64,000 bases of DNA, taken from positions 53,662 to 117,661 of the forward strand of contig DBMM01000003.1 of NCBI GenBank assembly GCA_002298925.1. The letters are read 5' to 3'. Source of the stretch: Geobacter sp. UBA698. Its GTDB lineage: Bacteria; Desulfobacterota; Desulfuromonadia; Geobacterales; Pseudopelobacteraceae. The notes beneath the pieces are model-generated. The model searched no databases, had not been told where the DNA came from, and saw only the letters and a list, made by a program, of their open reading frames with translations. The position numbers and the translations under genes are program-made. Every line of letters begins with the position of its first letter. Position 1 is the first letter of the stretch. Positions 1-8,568 of the stretch are shown here, piece by piece.

Positions 1-43
1 CCGGGTTTCCACGGGGCCTTTTGTGCAACTTAATTCTCTGTAC

Positions 44-244
44 TCAAGCTCTTTTTACATTGGCCGCCTGCAGGCCCTTCGGTCCCTTGACTACGTCAAA
101 TGTCACTTCATCCCCTTCCTGCAGTGACTTGAAGCCTTCACCCGTGATAGCGGAGAAATGACAAAAAACATCATCACCATTATCCTGCTCAATAAAACCA
201 AACCCCTTGGCGTCGTTAAACCATTTTACCTTGCCATTTGCCAT
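44..244 (-). CDS. Cold-shock domain protein (CspA family)
   Basis: A 66-residue protein that is a single cold-shock domain, the full length usual for the family. It should bind single-stranded RNA or DNA in the cytoplasm and act as an RNA chaperone. The start MANGKVKWFN, the RNP1 motif KGFGFIE (residues 13-19) and the RNP2 motif DVFCHF are visible. RNP2 normally reads VFVHF, so the Cys is a small deviation. GAGGAG lies nine bases before the ATG. It is a stand-alone gene downstream of the acetate permease, with 234 bp between them that can hold its own promoter and leader. Whether it is cold induced cannot be told from the sequence. Confidence 0.96.
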   Translation of the reverse strand: MANGKVKWFNDAKGFGFIEQDNGDDVFCHFSAITGEGFKSLQEGDEVTFDVVKGPKGLQAANVKRA

Positions 245-294
245 TTCTTTCGTTCTCCTCGTGGTTTAAATTAGTTGGGAATCCCATCAACCTT

Positions 295-327
295 ATTTTA
301 CCCTAACAGAAGCATATTCAATGTCAA
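295..327 (-). promoter_or_regulatory. Possible sigma-70 promoter of the cold-shock gene
   Basis: On the minus strand a perfect TTGACA (327-322) is followed by the A/T-rich hexamer TAAAAT (300-295), but the gap between them is 21 bp, longer than the usual 16-18. An overlapping TTGAAT 15 bp from TAAAAT is the alternative -35. It is the only promoter-like string in the 234-bp gap before the gene and would give a leader of about 45 bases, as short cold-shock genes often have. Confidence 0.3.
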
Positions 328-478
328 GGAACATGCATGTATTTTGATGACCTTATCTTTGAGGCGAATTTATTTGAAGTTAAACTTTAAAACTGAATCA
401 ATCCCCTTTGTTAACCATGCCGTTTACTATGTTACAGCGATGAGCAAGCCAGATAATGAATCCATAGCAGGGTAAAAC

Positions 479-2455
479 CTAATGGTCTGAAGCTTTTGCA
501 ATACCATACCCGATAGTCTGCCGCACAAAGAGCTCTTCAAACATCTCCTCCTCGCGCCGGTTGCCAAACAATAGCGTTGCTGCGATAGTGACCAGGAATC
601 CGATCGGCACCGAGACAATTCCAGGATTCTTTAGCGGGAAAAGCGGTGCGTCGAGTCCGACCAGGGAAGTTCCATTCTTGTTCTGGGCATAATCCGCCCG
701 CGCCTTTTCCAACGTTTTCAGATCTTTTTCAGCCAGCACCACACCTTCGGCCTGCTTCTTCTCCAGGGCAACGACGATCTTCTGGGCATCGGCCGCGATT
801 TTTTTCGGATAGGTCATATTCGGTGAGACCATCAGGACGCCGATGGTTACAAGCGTGCCGACGACAAGACCGGTTATAATGCCGGCGGAATTGAATCGTT
901 TCCAGAACAAGGCAAAGAGTAGTACCGGAAAATTGGCTGAGGCAACTACGGCCAGCGCCAGACCGACGAGCTGGGCAATATTCAGATTTTCGCAGGCGAT
1001 CCCGAGCACGATCGCTATTGTTCCGACAGCGAAGGATGCAACCCTGGCAACCTTGATCTGTGTGCGCTGGTCAGCCTTGCCGCTCTTGATGACATTGACA
1101 TACAGGTCATGGGCAATGGCAGCCGATGATGCCAGAACCAGTCCAGAGACCACCGCAAGGATGGTGGCAAAGGCAACGGCACAGACAAAGGCCAGCAGAA
1201 GGTCACCGGTAATGGTTCCGGCCCCGCCGCCAATATACTGGGCTATCATGAGCGCAGCCATGTTGCCCCCCTTATCCATGGCCATGATCTGTTGTGGGGT
1301 GACGTACAAGGCTGCGCCAAATCCGAGAAATGAAACCATGATCAGGAAGCCACCGATCAGGAACATGGAAACAACAACGCTTTTTCGGGCTGCTTTAGCG
1401 TTTGGTACGGTAAAGAAACGCATCATGACATGCGGTAAGCCGGCGGCGCCAAGGATCCAGGCCAACCCCAGAGAGATCTGGTCCAGCGGATTTTTGAAGA
1501 ACAGTCCCAACTCCAGGAACCGTTGCCCGTAATCGAAGCCGGGCTCGGCAACGGGATGTTTCATGAGTGCGCGCACGTGGTCCTGAATTGCCTGACTCGC
1601 TGCAACATTATCGAAGAAACTGAACAGACTGAAGCCGGATTTCCAGAGCACCACGCCAGTCATCAAGACACCGGTAAACATGAGTAGCGCCGCCTTGATG
1701 ATCTGTACCCAGGTTGTCGCCTTCATCCCGCCCAGGGCCACATAGACAATGATCAGTGAGCCGACACCGATAACCGATGCCTTGTAGGGGATGCCCAGCA
1801 GGAGCTGCATCAGCTTCCCGGCTCCCACCATCTGACCCAGCAGGTAGAAGATGGAGACAACTACGGCCGAGACGGCTGCAACCCCACGGACTACCTTGGA
1901 CGATGAGCGAAAGGCGAGGATATCACCCAGGGTATACTTGCCAGCATTGCGGCATGGCTCGGCAATGATGAGGAGTATGGTCAAAAAGCTGATAATTATT
2001 CCAACTGAATACATGAAACCATCGGGACCGAAGATTGACATGAGACCGGTAATCCCGAGGAACGTGGCAGCCGACAGAAAGTCACCGGCAATTGCCCAGC
2101 CATTCTGCATCCCTGAAATCCCCCCGCCGGCGGCATAGTAGTCGGATGCGGTACTGGTGGATTTCGACGCCCAGACGACAATCCCGCCTGTCGCCGCTAT
2201 GATGAGCATAAACATGCCGATAGTGAACACTCTGTTGGTCTGCATCTTCTTCGGCATAGCCGCCGGAGCCTTGGCAGCAACGGCGGCCGGCATCTGTTGC
2301 GTAGCCGGCGGGCTCACCTGATTAACGGCAGATGCCGGCGCTTGCGTCGAAATCGCCGCACCTGGCTGAACGGAAGGATTCACCTGCGGATCGGCAGCAA
2401 GCACAACTGAACTGAAAACCAGAATCGACAGTAATGATAAAAAAACATGCTTCAT
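479..2455 (-). CDS. actP: Sodium/acetate-type solute symporter (ActP family)
   Basis: A 658-residue integral membrane protein of the SSS family. It has an N-terminal signal-like segment (about residues 1-20), a low-complexity Ala/Pro/Gln stretch (about 22-68), then roughly 13 hydrophobic segments. The SSS core is recognisable by the segment around NGWAIAGDFLSAATFLGI and by EPCRNAGKYTLGDILAFR, as in E. coli ActP. Predicted role: Na+ or H+ coupled uptake of acetate or another short monocarboxylate. Its ATG overlaps the stop of the upstream DUF485 gene by 4 bp, the YjcH-ActP arrangement of acetate permeases. An insertion of about 50 charged residues near residues 570-620 is larger than usual. 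It closes the long catabolic run, fitting supply of acetate to the same acyl-CoA economy. The substrate is inferred. Confidence 0.9.
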   Translation of the reverse strand: MKHVFLSLLSILVFSSVVLAADPQVNPSVQPGAAISTQAPASAVNQVSPPATQQMPAAVAAKAPAAMPKKMQTNRVFTIGMFMLIIAATGGIVVWASKSTSTASDYYAAGGGISGMQNGWAIAGDFLSAATFLGITGLMSIFGPDGFMYSVGIIISFLTILLIIAEPCRNAGKYTLGDILAFRSSSKVVRGVAAVSAVVVSIFYLLGQMVGAGKLMQLLLGIPYKASVIGVGSLIIVYVALGGMKATTWVQIIKAALLMFTGVLMTGVVLWKSGFSLFSFFDNVAASQAIQDHVRALMKHPVAEPGFDYGQRFLELGLFFKNPLDQISLGLAWILGAAGLPHVMMRFFTVPNAKAARKSVVVSMFLIGGFLIMVSFLGFGAALYVTPQQIMAMDKGGNMAALMIAQYIGGGAGTITGDLLLAFVCAVAFATILAVVSGLVLASSAAIAHDLYVNVIKSGKADQRTQIKVARVASFAVGTIAIVLGIACENLNIAQLVGLALAVVASANFPVLLFALFWKRFNSAGIITGLVVGTLVTIGVLMVSPNMTYPKKIAADAQKIVVALEKKQAEGVVLAEKDLKTLEKARADYAQNKNGTSLVGLDAPLFPLKNPGIVSVPIGFLVTIAATLLFGNRREEEMFEELFVRQTIGYGIAKASDH

Positions 2456-2772
2456 TTCACTTCTCCCTTGCTGATCAACTCAAGTAGTTCTTTCGTGAGT
2501 GGATCGAAGACATTATTGGATTTGCTGGTGTAGTAGATGGCTATAGCCCACGCCAGTACAAACTGAAAAAGGCAAAACATATAACCGAAATTCAACCTGC
2601 CGATTATTTTTGAATTGAAGAGGCCTGGAGCATACATCGCACCGATCAGAACCAGAAAATACGATGTGGCCCCCACAAGCCACAAACTAACCAGAAAGCG
2701 TTTCTTTTTACGGTGAAGCTCAATGAACTTTGGATTGTTGGCTATTGCCAGCCAATTGATTTTTTCTGCCAT
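2452..2772 (-). CDS. DUF485 small membrane protein, permease partner (YjcH-like)
   Basis: A 106-residue protein with two hydrophobic segments (about residues 28-50 and 62-82) flanked by charged ends, the layout of DUF485 proteins. Genes of this family sit directly before ActP-type symporters, as here, and are thought to assist the permease. The start at 2772 (MAEKINWL) is preferred over an upstream in-frame ATG because AAGGAG lies seven bases before it. The 4-bp ATGA overlap with the symporter shows translational coupling. Confidence 0.87.
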   Translation of the reverse strand: MAEKINWLAIANNPKFIELHRKKKRFLVSLWLVGATSYFLVLIGAMYAPGLFNSKIIGRLNFGYMFCLFQFVLAWAIAIYYTSKSNNVFDPLTKELLELISKGEVK

Positions 2773-2812
2773 GAAGAAGCTCCTTTTGATTTGATGATTA
2801 AACCCCATGGGG

Positions 2813-3622
2813 TCAATGAGACAGAAGAAGCGGAACGGTCAGGTGTCTGAGTACATGCTGGGCAACCGGACTCGGGGCGAGGCTTCCCCGGCGGTTTGGA
2901 GCAAATGCGCCCATAACCAGCATGTCGGCCGTATGTTCGCAGACAAGGTTGAGAATTTTATCGCCGACCGATAAATTACCGCTACAAATCTGGTCGGTTA
3001 GAGCTGACACCCCATGTCGGGCAAGATAACTGCTGACACTCAAAAAATGGCTGTCGCTGTCAGCGAGGTCCGCTTCCGTCGAGACACCCACGACAGAGAC
3101 ATGGTGGGACTTTTCAATATGCGGCATTGCGTCGTGCAGACTCCGGACCGACTCCCGTCCAGCCTTCCAGGCAATCATGATCCGGTCTCCGGCCGTCTCG
3201 AATGATCCAGTATAGGGGACGACCAGCACGGGCCGCCCACAGGCTTTCACCAGGTGCTCCGGGAGGTCTGTGGGGATGTTCATGGCTGGTGAACGAAAAT
3301 TGGTCTGCCCTACGACTACCAGGTCCGAGTAGTAGGCCTGAGTGGTCACAATCTCCGAAACACTGACCCCCATTACCGATGAATCGAAGAAGACCCATTC
3401 CGAAGCAATCCCGGCTGCGGCGGCTTTCTCCCTGAAAACAGTCTCGACACGCTCCATACTGGTGCGCTCATCAATGTCACGGGATTCATAGAATGCGTGG
3501 CCAATCGGATATACCCCCCTGAGAAAGGCTCCGTGTTTCCGGGCAAAAAGGATAGCTACATCCAGCCTGCTTTCTGCGGCAGCTGAATTGTCAAGATGTA
3601 CCAATATATCTTTGATTCCCAC
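2813..3622 (-). CDS. Tandem universal stress protein (UspA family)
   Basis: A 269-residue cytoplasmic protein made of two Usp domains, about residues 1-140 and 145-269. The first starts with the usual strand KDILVHLD, the second with DRIMIAWKAG, and both end in the strand before the family's nucleotide-binding loop (PVLVVPY, DMLVMGAF). Start is GTG at 3622 with AAGGAG eight bases upstream. It lies 57 bp after livF and 40 bp before the DUF485-actP pair, so it may be cotranscribed with both. Usp proteins are common stress and nucleotide-binding accessories, and no specific role can be read from the sequence. Confidence 0.92.
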   Translation of the reverse strand: MGIKDILVHLDNSAAAESRLDVAILFARKHGAFLRGVYPIGHAFYESRDIDERTSMERVETVFREKAAAAGIASEWVFFDSSVMGVSVSEIVTTQAYYSDLVVVGQTNFRSPAMNIPTDLPEHLVKACGRPVLVVPYTGSFETAGDRIMIAWKAGRESVRSLHDAMPHIEKSHHVSVVGVSTEADLADSDSHFLSVSSYLARHGVSALTDQICSGNLSVGDKILNLVCEHTADMLVMGAFAPNRRGSLAPSPVAQHVLRHLTVPLLLSH

Positions 3623-3679
3623 GCTATGGCTCCTTGCATGATTCTATACGATGCCAACCGGCTATAGTCTTCACACCCT

Positions 3680-4423
3680 TCATTTGTGGCGTTTTTCGCT
3701 CTTGTCTTTCCCCAGGTAGGCCCGCTTGACATCAGCGTTCTCCATCAATTCTTCCGCAGCACCTTCCAGGATAACCTTCCCGGTTTCCAGCACATAGCCA
3801 CGGTCGGCCAGCTTCAGAGCAGCCTTGGCATTCTGCTCCACCAGCAGGATGGTCATGCCGGTTTCATTCCGCAGCCGCTCCAGTACCCGGAAGATTTCCT
3901 GCACCACCAGCGGCGCTAGCCCCATGGAAGGTTCATCCAGCAGCAGCAGCTTCGGATTGGCCATCATGGCCCGACCGATCGCAAGCATCTGCTGCTCTCC
4001 GCCGGACATGGTACCGGCCAGCTGCCTGCGGCGCTCCTCAAGACGGGGGAACAGCTTGAAAACCTGTTCCTTATCCTTCTGAATGGCGGCTGTTTTCTCT
4101 GAACTGCGATAACGGAGGTAAGCCCCCAGCTCCAGGTTGTCCTCCACCGAGAGCGGCTTGAATACCTGTCGCCCCTCGGGCACCTGGGAAATGCCAAGTT
4201 TGACGATTCTGTCAGCGGAAAGTGCAGTAACCGGCTCTGTCCGAAAACAGATTTCCCCGCCGGCGGCTGGGGTTACCCCGGAAATGGTATTGAGAATGGT
4301 GGTCTTACCTGCCCCGTTAGCTCCGATCAGGGTCACGATTTCTCCCTCACCCAAATGCAGAGAGACATCTTTCAGTGCGTGCACCTTGCCATAATACGTA
4401 TTGACATTTTTTATACGGAGCAT
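3680..4423 (-). CDS. livF: Branched-chain amino acid ABC transporter ATPase LivF
   Basis: A 247-residue ABC ATPase. Walker A is GANGAGKTT near residue 36, the signature MSGGEQQM lies near 140 and Walker B LLLLDEPSMGLAPL near 160. The last motif and the short length are typical of LivF rather than LivG. It powers import through LivHM together with LivG. It follows livG with 2 bp between them, and the order livK-livH-livM-livG-livF is the standard one. A charged C-terminal tail (KDKSEKRHK) follows the domain. Confidence 0.96.
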   Translation of the reverse strand: MLRIKNVNTYYGKVHALKDVSLHLGEGEIVTLIGANGAGKTTILNTISGVTPAAGGEICFRTEPVTALSADRIVKLGISQVPEGRQVFKPLSVEDNLELGAYLRYRSSEKTAAIQKDKEQVFKLFPRLEERRRQLAGTMSGGEQQMLAIGRAMMANPKLLLLDEPSMGLAPLVVQEIFRVLERLRNETGMTILLVEQNAKAALKLADRGYVLETGKVILEGAAEELMENADVKRAYLGKDKSEKRHK

Positions 4424-4425
4424 GG

Positions 4426-5181
4426 CTATTCGTCCTCCCCCAGATATGCTGCAATTACTTCATGATTGTCCTGTATCTCACTCGGCGTACCCTCGGCCAG
4501 TTTTTTCCCGAGGTTCAGCACCACGATCCGGTCACAGATATCCATCACCAGTTCCATGTCGTGTTCCACAAGTACGACCGTAATGCCCGTTTCTCTGATC
4601 CGCTGAATGAGCTGCGAAAGACCGAGCGTCTCCTGATTGTTGAGACCGGCCGCCGGTTCATCCATCAAGATTATTTGAGGTTCTACGGCCAAGGCACGCG
4701 CAATCTCAAGCATACGCCCTTTTCCGAAGGGGAGATTACCGGCAGTGACTTCCGCCAGATCCGAAATCCCGGTGAATTCGAGCCATTTCATCGAGTTTTC
4801 TCGAATACGGCGTTCTTCAGCGATACACCACGGCATTTTGAGAGCGCAGGCCAGAAGCCCGCTGGTACTTTTTGTGTGCATCCCGACCATGACGTTTTCG
4901 TGTACGGTCATGCCACTGAACAGTTCGATGTTCTGGAAGGTACGCACGAGCCCCAGCCGGGCCAGACGTTCTGGCGGCAGCCCGGAAACATCCGTCCCCG
5001 CCAGCCGCACCTTGCCGGCTGTCTGGGTGTAAATGCCGGTGATGATGTTGAAAAGTGTGGTCTTCCCGGCTCCGTTGGGGCCGATCACCCCGGTGATATC
5101 CCCCTTTGTGATGCCAAAGGAGACTCGATCAAGGGCGGTGACCCCGCCAAACACTTGGCTGATGCCGGAAACTTCAAGCAT
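4426..5181 (-). CDS. livG: Branched-chain amino acid ABC transporter ATPase LivG
   Basis: A 251-residue ABC ATPase, the second nucleotide-binding subunit of the Liv importer. Walker A GPNGAGKTT is near residue 35 and Walker B IILMDEPAAGLNNQE near 165. The signature region reads LPFGKGRMLE, where most LivG proteins have LSYGQQR, so the canonical LSGGQ-like loop is changed. The C-terminal LVEHDMELVMDICDRI stretch is typical of LivG. It overlaps livM by 8 bp. Confidence 0.95.
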   Translation of the reverse strand: MLEVSGISQVFGGVTALDRVSFGITKGDITGVIGPNGAGKTTLFNIITGIYTQTAGKVRLAGTDVSGLPPERLARLGLVRTFQNIELFSGMTVHENVMVGMHTKSTSGLLACALKMPWCIAEERRIRENSMKWLEFTGISDLAEVTAGNLPFGKGRMLEIARALAVEPQIILMDEPAAGLNNQETLGLSQLIQRIRETGITVVLVEHDMELVMDICDRIVVLNLGKKLAEGTPSEIQDNHEVIAAYLGEDE

Positions 5182-6133
5182 GATCGGCTCCCCCCTTTAA
5201 TTTTATCAGCTTCCGGTACAGTTCAGGAACGCCCCGCACCAGCCCGCCCGGCATGAACATGACCATGACCATCAGGAGGGCGCCGTAGATGATGATGTCG
5301 TAATCGTGCGCGGCTCGAAGAAATTCGGGCAGGAGTGTCAGCAGCGCGGCACCGAGGAATGATCCGTAGATACTACCCAGCCCGCCTATGACCACCATGG
5401 TAAGCAGTTCGACCGAGAAATTGAAACCGAACGAAGCGGGCGAGATAAAGGTCATGGTGTGGGCGTAGAGGCTCCCGGCCAGGGAGGAAAAAATGGCGGA
5501 GACGGCAAATATCTGGACCTTGAGCAGCCGGGAATTGACACCCACAACCCGTGCCGCCACCTCGGAGTCATGCACCGCGCGCAGGGCCCGGCCGACGCGG
5601 GAATTGGCCAGATTGAGAGCGAAGAGAACCGTTGCCAGGGTGAAGCCCCAGACCAGATAATAGTTTTTCACATCGGAGTCAAACCTGAGCCCGCCGATGG
5701 CAAGATTGGGAATTCCGGAAAGGCCAGAAGGTCCGCCGGTCAGATCTACCGTCTCGTTGAAAACAATGTAGATGATGATGCCGAGTCCGAGCGTCGCCAT
5801 GGCCAGGTAATGCCCCTTCAGCTTGAGGATCGGAAAACCGATCAGATACGCCAGAATCCCGACCGTGACGGCAGCCAGAGGCATGGCCAGCCAGGCGTTC
5901 CAGCCATAGCTGGCGGTCAGTATTCCGGAAAGGTAGGCGCCCAGGCCGAAAAAACCGGCGTGGCCGAGTGATATCTGTCCGGCATAGCCCAGAAGGAGGT
6001 TGAGTGCAATCGAGAGCATGGTGTTGATACCGACGAACACCAGCACATTCATCAGATATCCCCCTTTGAAGGCGAGTGGCATCAACATGACCAGCAGTGC
6101 AAAGGCAGCGAATTTGAGGAGTTCTTTTTTCAT
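5174..6133 (-). CDS. livM: Branched-chain amino acid ABC transporter permease LivM
   Basis: A 319-residue inner-membrane permease with about nine hydrophobic segments and the family motif LNLLLGYAGQISLGHAGFFG near residues 45-64. A second conserved stretch, GGLGSIYGSFLGAALL, lies near residue 250. It pairs with LivH to form the channel. It begins 4 bp after the livH stop and overlaps livG, so the five liv genes form one translational unit. Confidence 0.95.
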   Translation of the reverse strand: MKKELLKFAAFALLVMLMPLAFKGGYLMNVLVFVGINTMLSIALNLLLGYAGQISLGHAGFFGLGAYLSGILTASYGWNAWLAMPLAAVTVGILAYLIGFPILKLKGHYLAMATLGLGIIIYIVFNETVDLTGGPSGLSGIPNLAIGGLRFDSDVKNYYLVWGFTLATVLFALNLANSRVGRALRAVHDSEVAARVVGVNSRLLKVQIFAVSAIFSSLAGSLYAHTMTFISPASFGFNFSVELLTMVVIGGLGSIYGSFLGAALLTLLPEFLRAAHDYDIIIYGALLMVMVMFMPGGLVRGVPELYRKLIKLKGGADHA

Positions 6134-6137
6134 ATCG

Positions 6138-7019
6138 TCAAACCCTCTCGCTTTCGGGTTTGCCGAACAGTCCCTGAGGCCTCAGAAACAACAGCAGAAG
6201 CAGGATGATGAAGGCTATGGCGTCCTTGTATCCGGAGGAGATCAGGCCGGCCCCCAGCGACTCAAGCACACCAAGGAGCAATCCGCCGACAACGGTGGCG
6301 ATGCCGCTGCTCATGCCCCCGATAATGGCAGCGCAGAACCCCTTTAATCCCAGCATGACCCCCATATCGTACGCAACCATGGTCAACGGTGCGACTATAA
6401 TTCCGGCCACCGCTCCCATGGCTGAACTAATGATAAAGGAGAACAGCACCATGCGGCGCACGTCGATACCGACTAGACCGGCTGCTCGACGGTTGTAGGC
6501 GCACGCCCGCATGGCTTTGCCACTGATGGTGTGGTAGAAATAAAACTTGTTAATGGCAATGATGACAATCGTTATTCCTAGAATCCAGAGGTGTTGCGGC
6601 AGAATGGTAGCCCCACCGATGGCGATCGGCTCATCACCGGAAAATGGCGGGAGGGCGTGGGTGTCTTTACCCCAGAGCAGCATTGCCAGACCGCGAATCA
6701 GGATACTTCCGCCAATGGTGATGATTACGAGGTTTATTGGAGTTGGCTGCCTGAGAGGCCGGATGGCGAGTCGTTCGAACAGTAGTCCAGCCACGGTGGA
6801 TACCGCAATGGCACAGGGTATAGCCCCCCAGATCGGCACTTTTAGCAGCTCCAGAAAAAAGAGCGTCAGCATGCCACCCAGCATGACGAATTCTCCCTGG
6901 GCAAAATTGATGATGCCGGTGGCGTTGTAGATGATCGAAAAACCGATGCCGATCAGGGCATAGATCGCCCCGGTCGACAAACCAGAAAGTGCGTACTGTA
7001 GTACCTGGTCAAACTGCAT
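6138..7019 (-). CDS. livH: Branched-chain amino acid ABC transporter permease LivH
   Basis: A 293-residue inner-membrane permease of the LivH type. The N-terminal signature GLSTGAIYALIGIGFSIIY (about residues 14-32) and NFAQGEFVMLGG (about 38-49) are clear, and eight hydrophobic segments follow. It is the partner of LivM. The gap to livK (75 bp) holds no obvious terminator, so it should share the livK transcript. Confidence 0.95.
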   Translation of the reverse strand: MQFDQVLQYALSGLSTGAIYALIGIGFSIIYNATGIINFAQGEFVMLGGMLTLFFLELLKVPIWGAIPCAIAVSTVAGLLFERLAIRPLRQPTPINLVIITIGGSILIRGLAMLLWGKDTHALPPFSGDEPIAIGGATILPQHLWILGITIVIIAINKFYFYHTISGKAMRACAYNRRAAGLVGIDVRRMVLFSFIISSAMGAVAGIIVAPLTMVAYDMGVMLGLKGFCAAIIGGMSSGIATVVGGLLLGVLESLGAGLISSGYKDAIAFIILLLLLFLRPQGLFGKPESERV

Positions 7020-7094
7020 GGCATATACCCCGGATCGACAATCGGTAATGCACGGCGAACCGTGACGTTCTGAACAAAGTTATTCCAACTGGAA

Positions 7095-8234
7095 TTACTT
7101 CACTATCATCCAGTCTTTATTCTTAATCTCAATCATTACGAAGGCATCCTTGGTAAGGCCGGCATGATCACTCTCCGAAAAATTGAAGATTCCGCTGATG
7201 CCGGAGAAGTTTCTGGTTTTTTCCAACTGGTCGCGAATGGCTGCCGGGCTGTCGCCACCCTTCTCAATGGCATTTTTAACCAGCATGACCGCATCCCAGG
7301 CGTGGCCGCCGAACGTGTCGGCCTCGGCCTTGAAATGATTCTGATAGTCCTTAAGAAAGGACAGCAACGATTTTTTCTGCGGGTCGGATTTGGGGAGCAT
7401 GTCCGCTACCAGTGCCCTGCCGGAAGGGAGCCTGAGTCCTTCGGATGCGTCCCCGGCCAGTTCGATGAACTTCTTCGAGGAGACACCGTGGCTCATGTAA
7501 AGTGGCGTCTTGATACCTAGCTGGCGGGCATTTTTAGCGATAATTGCCGGGCCGGGGTTGGTGCCCCAGACGATCACAGCCTGTGCCTGAGAACCGCGGA
7601 TTTTTGTCAGCTGGGCGGTCATATCCGTATCCTTGGGTCCGTAGGTGTCGTCAGACAGGATTTTGATGCCGTGTTTCTCAGCCTGGGCCTTCAGTTGCTC
7701 ACGCCCGGACGAGCCAAAGCCATCCGATACGGTCAGGATAGCTACGTTGGTCTGCTTGATTTTTTGCAGATGCTCATAAATTTTGGCTACAGCCAGCGCA
7801 TCGTTCTGGGCGGTCTTGAATACCCATTTCTTTACCGGCTCGGTGATCTTGATGCTGGCTGCGCACGAAACCAGCGGAATGTGCTCTTTCTCGGCCACCG
7901 GTATAACAGCCATGCTCTCGCCGGATGTGCTGGGTCCGACAATTGCGACGACTTTATCGTTCTTGATCAGTTTGGTTGCCAGTTGCACCGCCTTGGTGGC
8001 ATCTCCCGCAGTGTCGTACACGATCAGTTCAAGTTTGCGTCCTTTTACTCCTCCAGCCTTGTTGATCTCATCCACGACCATCTGGGCCGTATTTCGTTCC
8101 GGTCCGCCCAAAAAGGATGCCGGTCCGGTTACGGAGAACAGCGCGCCGATTTTAATCGTGTCTGCGGCAAACGATATTGTCGAACAGACAAGACTCAACA
8201 TAATGAAACTGCAAACGATCTGAATTTTTTTCAT
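7095..8234 (-). CDS. livK: Amino-acid ABC transporter periplasmic binding protein (LivK-like)
   Basis: A 379-residue periplasmic substrate-binding protein. A Sec signal peptide ends with the sequence TISFA-ADT (cut near residue 23), followed by the type I periplasmic-binding fold with IKIGALFSVTGP at its start. Start at 8234 is chosen because GGAGG lies five bases before this ATG; an ATG four codons upstream would place the Shine-Dalgarno inside the gene. In the setting of IorAB and phenylacetate-CoA ligase the ligand may be a branched-chain or aromatic amino acid or an aromatic acid, and this is inference. It lies behind a terminator and a 334-bp leader, so it likely has its own promoter. 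Confidence 0.94.
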   Translation of the reverse strand: MKKIQIVCSFIMLSLVCSTISFAADTIKIGALFSVTGPASFLGGPERNTAQMVVDEINKAGGVKGRKLELIVYDTAGDATKAVQLATKLIKNDKVVAIVGPSTSGESMAVIPVAEKEHIPLVSCAASIKITEPVKKWVFKTAQNDALAVAKIYEHLQKIKQTNVAILTVSDGFGSSGREQLKAQAEKHGIKILSDDTYGPKDTDMTAQLTKIRGSQAQAVIVWGTNPGPAIIAKNARQLGIKTPLYMSHGVSSKKFIELAGDASEGLRLPSGRALVADMLPKSDPQKKSLLSFLKDYQNHFKAEADTFGGHAWDAVMLVKNAIEKGGDSPAAIRDQLEKTRNFSGISGIFNFSESDHAGLTKDAFVMIEIKNKDWMIVK

Positions 8235-8568
8235 GTGTTCCTCCACTGGATTTTTTCTGTGCCAATCCTGCCAATCCCCTCGGTGCTTCTCGTAATGCCA
8301 TGGTTTCCCTGTCGCAGAGTTCCTCTTTTTTGCTTATCTGCGGGTAAGCCTGCATAAAATACCGTCCCAGTACACCGGTTCATAGGCGTCCCTCTCCCCT
8401 CCCCCCTTTCCAGCCTATTATCAAAATTACGTTATACACAATATTAATAATAATTTTACATTGTTAAATGGTTAAACAAATATTGTCACCACGTCATTTA
8501 AAAACTGTTCTATCACATTATTAAGGTAAAAAAAACACCTCCCGTAACTATCGGCAGGTATAACCCGA
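8235..8568 (-). promoter_or_regulatory. 334-bp gap before livK: terminator, AT-rich promoter zone, long leader
   Basis: Read on the minus strand the gap holds, in order, the terminator at 8559-8528, a very AT-rich segment (about 8520-8415) in which GATAAT near 8420 is a possible -10, a G-rich stretch near 8400, a small hairpin GCTTA-N8-TAAGC near 8350-8333, and about 100 bases of leader before the livK ribosome site. The leader length suggests post-transcriptional control. I could not match it to a known riboswitch. Confidence 0.4.
8528..8559 (-). terminator. Rho-independent terminator after the first reductase gene
   Basis: On the minus strand an 8-bp stem with one mismatch (ACCTGCCG with CGGGAGGT, loop ATAGTTA) is followed by eight T residues. 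It lies 10 bp past the stop of the 2-oxoacid reductase-like gene and separates the ior/ACT/reductase genes from livK. Confidence 0.75.

Noticed and set aside
843..1532. Long plus-strand open frames opposite real genes (for example 843-1532, 30346-31689, 42820-44277)
   Set aside because: They mirror the codon bias of the minus-strand genes, lack ribosome sites and have compositions unlike proteins.
8240..8420. Riboswitch in the livK leader (cyclic-di-GMP/GEMM, cobalamin, SAM considered)
   Set aside because: G-rich strings and an AGGGAAACC stretch look suggestive, but the conserved cores of these classes are not present in order.
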